A stretch of 64,000 nt of DNA from assembly GCA_035772785.1 (NCBI GenBank), contig JAOCPU010000048.1:186001-250000 (forward strand), read 5' to 3'. Source of the DNA: Phlebiopsis flavidoalba. Its lineage: Eukaryota > Basidiomycota > Agaricomycetes > Polyporales > Phanerochaetaceae. This document shows positions 58,106 to 64,000 of the stretch, piece by piece. Within the stretch, counting starts at the first letter, position 1, and the number at the start of each line of letters is the position of its first letter. A program made the translations under genes and the position numbers. The notes beneath the pieces are model-generated. The model made no database searches and was not told where the DNA came from. It saw only the letters and a program-made list of their open reading frames with translations.

Positions 58106-59941
58106 TGTAAGTTAGCTGCTACGAAGCTATGAATGTATTCTATCGAAAAAAAGATGAGTGACTTCGATACCGCTCGCCCACGAGAAAAGATTGCATGTAC
58201 ACACACCTTTTCAAAACGGCTGACCCAGGCGTGCGGCGGGAGTGAATGAGATTAGCGTGCTGCTCGCTATACCGGGCACGAATGTCGTGACAGAAACGAT
58301 GCGCCCCGACTCAGCGAGGAACCGGCGAGTCAGCCGCCGCGCTAAGATGAGTCACCATCGTTATGCCGGACGGTGACAGCGAGTGACGGCTGTGATTGGC
58401 AGACCCTGGTGGCAAGAAAAAGGTCGAGGGTCACAATTCAGAGAGAAACGCTAGAGGTCAGGGCTGCGCTCACCAGCCGACTCGTCGCGTGTGCCTAGTC
58501 AAATATATCGTTGATCCCTCGCCGAGAACGCGTTCCTCTCCACCGCCTCTGCGCACCGGCGCGGGCAGGAGCGAGTCAGTCGATCGCCCCCGTCGGCGAC
58601 GTGACGGATCACATCAGCGCGAGCCGGACCGGCGGCAGGTCAGCCCAAGGTCAGCCGAACCGAACCGACTTGTGCTGCGCTGTGTATATCCCCGCCATAC
58701 TTGACAGCGTGTTTGGACTGCTGACAATTTCCGTCAGGGACCTTGACTTGACTGGTAGATTTTGCCCGAATGCCTTTCTTCTCGTGGCTGACCACAGTCG
58801 CAGCTGCAAGCTCACGTCAGGTATCCCAGGACAGAACCTAGAACATGCTATTTCACGTCCATGTCATCCGGGGGTGCAGATTACTCGTAGCGATAACCTT
58901 GTCTTACCAGCCAGATCGTGCGCGTTGTTAGGCCAGATAGAGACAGCTCTGTCTGCGCACCCGAGGACGACCAACAGCGCCAGCGTGCTCCACGGTCGCA
59001 GCCGAGGAGCGTCAAGATAGCCCGCCGTCGCAAGGGGCGTTGGCGGCGCCGAGCGGTGGATATGTACAGTCAATTACCGGCCAATGAGACACCCCCACCA
59101 CTGATACACCAGCCTTTACATGACGAAATAAATATTTAAAATAACAAAAAATTTGTAATAGTATGAGGAATACACTGATCTTTCATGGTCTGAAAGCACG
59201 ATGTGCAACAGCAAAGGAGCTATGAGAAGCAAAGCCAAAAGGTGGGTTTTTCAAAATTTGGCAGAGACGCTTCGATTTTTTTGGGCTCTGCATGTTGCTT
59301 TCGGCTCATCTCGGAAACTTGGTATAATGATTTGAGACAGTACTAGGAAGTCATCCCGCTCATAGTGGTGTTGCTACTCCCTCATATCATGCATACCGGG
59401 CATCCGGATGGCAGGAGGTGAGGGTGTGGGTTGGGCGCCCTGACGAAGAGTGCGAGTAGAGGCGCTGGACGCTGAGTGCCATCAGGCCACGTTTTTGATT
59501 GATCGAGCTGCCATATACGGGTGTATCATAGGGTGGTACACCCCTCTTTCCACATCATTTGTCCGGCATCGTTCTGGCAGAGTAGAAACATCTTCATTCC
59601 ACCCTATTATATTTACAGAGGTACTGGACACACATCCCAATATTGCTATACAAAAATCTTCTCAAGCGGATGCCCACACGTTGCACGGCGCGGCGAGCTC
59701 AAAAATTGGGTGTATCAGTGGCCGGTGATTGACTGTATGGGTAGTACGACGGCGGGAGTACCATGTGCCTTGATGGCGGCATATGGAGGCCCACAGATCT
59801 CCGCTACGTCTTGGTATGTTATGCGCCTGACAAGGAAGGCATGTTATTGTTAGCGGAGGGTTCCCAGCGTCGGACTGGCGACACTGTCTGGCGGGAGATC
59901 GCAGCGTGCCTGTGCGTACGCTAGGACTGGCTGCGAGCTCG
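58106..59941. other. Intergenic stretch
   Basis: Short frames only. A 110-codon + strand frame at 59521-59853 (NWVYQWPVIDCMGSTTAGVP) has no recognisable family. AT-rich sequence occurs at about 59130-59165. Confidence 0.4.
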
Positions 59942-60326
59942 CTAGTGGGGCTGAGCGCAGTCGTTTATCAGCGCACGTTGGACGTCCTTATGGCTGAACG
60001 GGACTGATCTCGCGTTTCGCTCGGGAGCCTCCCGCGCTGGCACAAGAGCAGCAGCCTGGACGTCAAATGAGAGTGTTGGCGGCAGGTGTTTCAGCAACGT
60101 TAGACAGGAATGGGCCGTTTTGAACCGTTTGGGGCGGCTGTGAGCACGCGATTGCATGTGCTACGCTTTCGTGCAGTCGGGCAGACAATAACGGGATGCA
60201 TGTGAGCCGGTCAGTCCCAGTACGGGCGTGGGCTATTGTGAAGCCATTGTAACAGGCGCCGTCAGATTTGTAACGGGAAAGCTCTTCCGGTAGTCGCAGT
60301 GCGAGGGCCTCGTCGGTGGGGTCCAT
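59942..60326 (-). CDS. Hypothetical small protein, one frame break
   Basis: The ATG at 60326 opens MDPTDEALALRLPEELSRYK and continues through NGFTIAHARTGTDRLTC and ARLHESVAHAIACSQPPQTV. One frame change near 60080 leads to LSFDVQAAALVPAREAPERN and SVPFSHKDVQRALINDCAQP, then stop at 59942. Composition is protein-like and both halves are open, but I do not recognise the family. It may be part of a longer gene with upstream exons. Confidence 0.35.
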
Positions 60327-62740
60327 GAAGAGGTTTACCCTACGATGTTATTGCATATTACAAAGTTCTAGGCAGAGAATAGGCTGAAATCGTGTTTGAT
60401 GTTGGAAGAGTATTTCTGATGCAATTTTGTCGGACGACCGACCTGTGCGCCCTATTCTCAAGTATTGGTGACTTGGAGGCTAGTAGGCTGACGGTGAGGA
60501 GGTCCGGCGGGAGTACAGTACTGATAAAAGATGTTGTGAAGGGCTAGGGCATTTTCTGGGTCTTCCATTGGAGGAGACATCCACTTCCATTCTGACGAGG
60601 CGGAGCTGAAAGTTAATACACATGTCAATGTCTTCACGCGTGATCAGCAGTCAGCCAATAGACGTCTGACGAGACTTCGCCGTAGACATTGATGGAAAAA
60701 GCTGACGGCGGGAACCTCGCTGGCGTCAGCCCAATGAGAGATGGGATAATGAAATGTGCTTCCGAGCCTGAGCGCCGTTTGAGCAGACGTCGTCAGCCCA
60801 AGGCCAGTTGGTCCTAAGGATGATAACCGCAAGGTGCAGAGAAAAGGGAGACGAGGCCTTGATGAGCAAGTCGTCCGTGTTTTCGGCGGTTTTGATAGGC
60901 TGTGTCTTTACCAACGCGCCTCATGCCGGTGAACACACTTTGGGATACTATGGACACAGAAGCTGTCGGTTCGAGGCGAAGCTGGTTAAATCGTGGGCGT
61001 GGACGTTACGTTCACTTGTTTAGTGGTCAGTTTGCAACATAAGGCGGAGTGCTGGAGGTACGGCCAACGCTTTTCATTCTGTTGGCTGACATTTGTGTCG
61101 AAACGTTGACACCCATATGGAGCAGGTTATCCCGTGAGGCCAGTATTATGATCGACATACGTGCTCGTAGAATGAATAGAAGCTCCGGCTGAGGTGCTCC
61201 GGCCTAGAAACTAGCCTTGTATACGAAGGGCAAGGAAGAAGTCGTCGCCGAATATATGCGTCGCGGTTGAAGTTCGAAGAGGCGCAGCCTGAGGTACGAG
61301 GCGTTTTATCATGTGGCTGACGCGGTTAGCCCGCGCAAGACGTGTTCTCGACGCCAGGAGGCTGACCAAGCGGCTTGAAACCTCCCCTTTGCGAAAAAAA
61401 GGTCGTTTCTAGCCGATTTAGTCGTATGCTACCGGAGGGCTGACCGCGTTGGGTTGAAAACCTTGTGCAGGCGTTCCAAAAGCTTGCCCAAAGCCCGCGA
61501 GAGACGCCGATGGAACATATGCCGGAGTCACTGTTGACGAACTGTGAAGTTTCGGGCACGCGACGAAGGACGTAGCTTAGAGTGGGTTTGTGGCCTAATT
61601 GAAGTACTCCTGCGAGAAAACGCTAGCCGTTTTCCGGTCATGGGCAGGTCTCAAAGCCTCGTCAGCTATACGCCAATCCGGCGTGGAGGGTTGCTAGTAG
61701 GGGAAAGGATGCTAGTTGTCGTCATAAGATAGGAGCGGGGCAGAGGCCGTGTTCAAGAGGTCAAGGTGGCTGACTCAGAGGCGGTGGGGCATGTCAGTGT
61801 ATGTACAGTTTGTCTTCGGCGACTGCGGACCGCCAGAGCCAGACGATGGCGGGCACAAGTTTGCTGATCCTACGAGCGACAGGAACAAGGACGTAGAGTC
61901 ACAGGTGCTGTTTGGCGTAAACAGGGTTTGGCTGACGATGACTGGCCACAGCGGCTCGCGAGAGATCCGTAGGGCGCCAAGGAGGAGAGCCAGTAGAACA
62001 GGATAAGGGAGACGTACACGCTGAGGGAGCCGCCGCAGACGTCCTGAACGACGACGACGAGCCTAGTGTGGCGCAACCTCTAGCCTCCAGGTTCCCGTTC
62101 GAGGAGTCGAGTCTTCGATGGCGACATCTGACCTTGGGTGTGTAACAAACGGCGTTTTAGTGTTAAGCGGGCGAGGCTGGAGGGACGATGTGGCTGAGGG
62201 TGGTGGAGGAGGAAAGACGAGAAAGAGGGAAAAAGCTGCAGAGAGCTGGAGTTTTATGCCCGTTCGTCGAAGGCGGCGAACGAGGCGAGGCATGCAAACA
62301 TTGGTCAAACAAACACCAACAATTTCCCGGATCGGGAATGCCGCCGCTGCCGATCACCTTCCGCATTTGCCGCCGGGGCGGGAGCATCGTAGCCTCGTTC
62401 CGTAGCGATCACTCTGGTTGGAGCTGTTCCTGACACCACGTGTGGCAGCGGGGGCAATTGTTTGGCCAGGAAATCAGTCAGGTACTCAACTGGGAGAAAC
62501 GTCACTCACACCACGATTATTTCTGGAGTGAATCGCCTTGTGCAAGTCGGCTCACTTGATAGAGCAACGGCGAGCAGTTCCGAGGTATATCGACAGTATT
62601 GAAAGCAATTTGACAACTTGTATACAACTGGGTATTAAACACATGTAAAAGCACAGAGCATGTTACACAAAAATACAATGGTTCCTGTTACCCAAATAGA
62701 TAATCACCCCAGGCGGTCAACACAGATAGAAGCGCACCGT
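60327..62740. other. Stretch without a recognised gene
   Basis: The word ggctgac recurs often between 60.6 and 62.0 kb, hinting at a diverged repeat, but no alignable copies were found. Minus strand Ser/Pro-rich patches near 62063-62308 are unidentified. Confidence 0.35.
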
Positions 62741-63965
62741 TCATAATTTCTTAATCTTCAACTCGAAGTACCCATCCTTCCACCTTTCGCAACCCCTTCT
62801 AGTCCAACCTTTTCCATCAGGAAATCTACACGCTTGACGCCTTTATTCCGCTCCTCAACGTTTTCGCCGCAACGCTGCGCCCATGCGAAAGCAATCGAAC
62901 TCGCGGGCGACTTGATCCATCTCGTTGTTGTAGTAGTCTTCCTGTGTAATCGATGTCATCATCGGCACAGCCCCATAAATCGCCTCAAACATCTCGTGCA
63001 GCGTCACGCCGACGGGGTTCTTCGTTCGCGCCTCGATGGTACCATGGAAAACTGGGGCTGTAGAGGATCATGACGGGGAGAGGCGGTTCGGCATGCGAAC
63101 CGACTGAGGTCCCAGCCGTTCACCGCGCGAGGCAGGTTCAACGAAAACGGACGTGATCCGGACTCTCTCGGAGGTCGAGAAACATGGTCGGAGCGGAAGA
63201 GGAATATCGTATGTATGGTGTTTAGGGGCGACTTTGGGAATACTCAGTGACCCTGTACATTGAATATCAGAAGCTGCATTATGGGGAACGTATTTGCCCA
63301 CATACCTCGTCTTGCGGCGGATCTTGGTCTAGGTGAGAGTTTTGGAGTATCGATCCCAGCGCTGCACCAATCGCCGAAGTTTTTCGACATTGAGAAATCC
63401 GACCTCCATTCCCGTGGGGGGGTCGTTTATCGGTCTCTCTGACAGGCCCTACAGCTCCCCCCTTCCATGACCTGACCCGAGAAAGATCACTTGATCCAGA
63501 GGACGGACTCGAGTTACCCCAGAAAATGGCGTACGCGAGCGTGTTGACGATTGTCGGGAGTACGCTCGTGATGGAGTTCATGGTGCCATACGCTTCGGGG
63601 TAGTCCATTCTCTGCTGCTCCCATCCTGGTGGCGGCTGCTGGGCTGGTTGCACGTTCACCCAGTCGTCATTGCCAGGCGCGACGCTCGTCACGCCGGTCG
63701 GAATGGGTAGTTTGCGTGACTGCTGGCGACGTGCCTGGCCTAAGCCCAGGCATTGGCTGCTGAGGAAACATGGGAGTGCGCAACCTGCTGCCGCTGCCCA
63801 CGGAGCCGGGACGAAGCTCCCCATGCCGGAGGATACTGTCCAGCTGACTGGGGGCGGGAGCCATGCCCCAGTATCGGTCGGCGTCCCTGGAGCAGTGGAC
63901 CAGCCGGCATTGCTTGGATGAGAGGCGTACACAGGATCGACAAGCGGAGGCGGCTCGTCAGACAT
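62741..63965 (-). CDS. DUF6699-like Agaricomycete protein
   Basis: The ATG at 63965 gives MSDEPPPLVDPVYASHPSNA and a Pro/Gly/Ala-rich N-terminal region (TPMFPQQPMPGL, QPAQQPPPGWEQQR). The conserved C-terminal domain is spread over exons and frames: DIPLPLRPCFSTSERVRITS (about 63150-63210), TIEARTKNPVGVTLHEMFEA (about 62990-63045), IYGAVPMMTSITQEDYYNNE (about 62925-62990) and MDQVAREFDCFRMG. The end is WKDGYFELKIKKL then TGA at 62741. The layout (paired beta strands, a GVTLHEMFEAIY-type helix, a terminal WxGxxxELxI strand) resembles DUF6699, a domain known mainly from Agaricomycetes with no assigned function. The family call is from memory of pattern, so moderate confidence; boundaries at both ends are well supported. 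Confidence 0.65.
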
Positions 63966-64000
63966 GTCAAGGTGTAAAAGACGCAGCGGAGGTGTGGGGG

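Overview
The window looks like nuclear DNA of an Agaricomycete (mushroom-forming basidiomycete, plausibly a polypore or relative). The evidence is many very short GT...AG introns and a gene set typical of that group: a DUF1996-WSC secreted protein, a basidiomycete multi-pass membrane protein, a perilipin-like lipid-droplet protein, a fungal flotillin-like SPFH protein, an HMG-box regulator and a DUF6699-like protein. There is no prokaryotic operon structure, and I found no rRNA, tRNA or CRISPR array.

The reading frames are badly broken. Almost every recognisable gene jumps between frames several times by single-base gains or losses, including conserved single-copy housekeeping genes such as the exosome subunit RRP46 and the UbiA prenyltransferase. 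G and C homopolymers are inflated: about 71 bp of C at 15.6 kb, about 186 bp of G at 41.6 kb, and a G8/C12 block inside the HMG box. The simplest reading is an uncorrected draft assembly, although true gene decay cannot be excluded for the most degraded loci. CDS coordinates are therefore envelopes with introns included, not clean ORFs.

Layout. 1-4 kb: pyrimidine-rich leader and a secreted DUF1996 protein with two WSC domains (+). 4-9.4 kb: no recognised gene; a perfect hairpin, a possible pair of diverged relics and a 22-bp minisatellite. 9.5-11.1 kb: aldo/keto reductase (+) with TATA-like boxes. 13.2-14.6 kb: multi-pass membrane protein (+). 15.6-20.3 kb: poly-C tract, then a long purine-rich degenerate repeat region ending in A33. 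21.4-22.7 kb: perilipin-like gene (+). 23.8-31.6 kb: GC-rich coding-like segments, one with a probable C-terminal membrane anchor, mostly unidentified. 33.0-35.4 kb: MFS transporter of the anion:cation symporter type (+), followed by an unidentified coding-like segment. 37.3-38.6 kb: UbiA prenyltransferase (-). 38.6-43.3 kb: mostly empty, with the poly-G tract.

43.3-49.2 kb is the densest part: an unknown protein, the flotillin-like SPFH protein and RRP46, all on + and closely spaced. 51.9-52.7 kb holds an unknown GC-rich gene facing tail-to-tail an HMG-box transcription factor (53.2-54.7 kb, -). RidA (57.7-58.1 kb, -) and a DUF6699-like protein (62.7-64.0 kb, -) complete the list. The genes do not form one obvious pathway. 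UbiA, the MFS transporter and the aldo/keto reductase could supply prenylation, export and reduction steps of a secondary pathway, but no core synthase is visible and they are well separated, so this is only a hypothesis.
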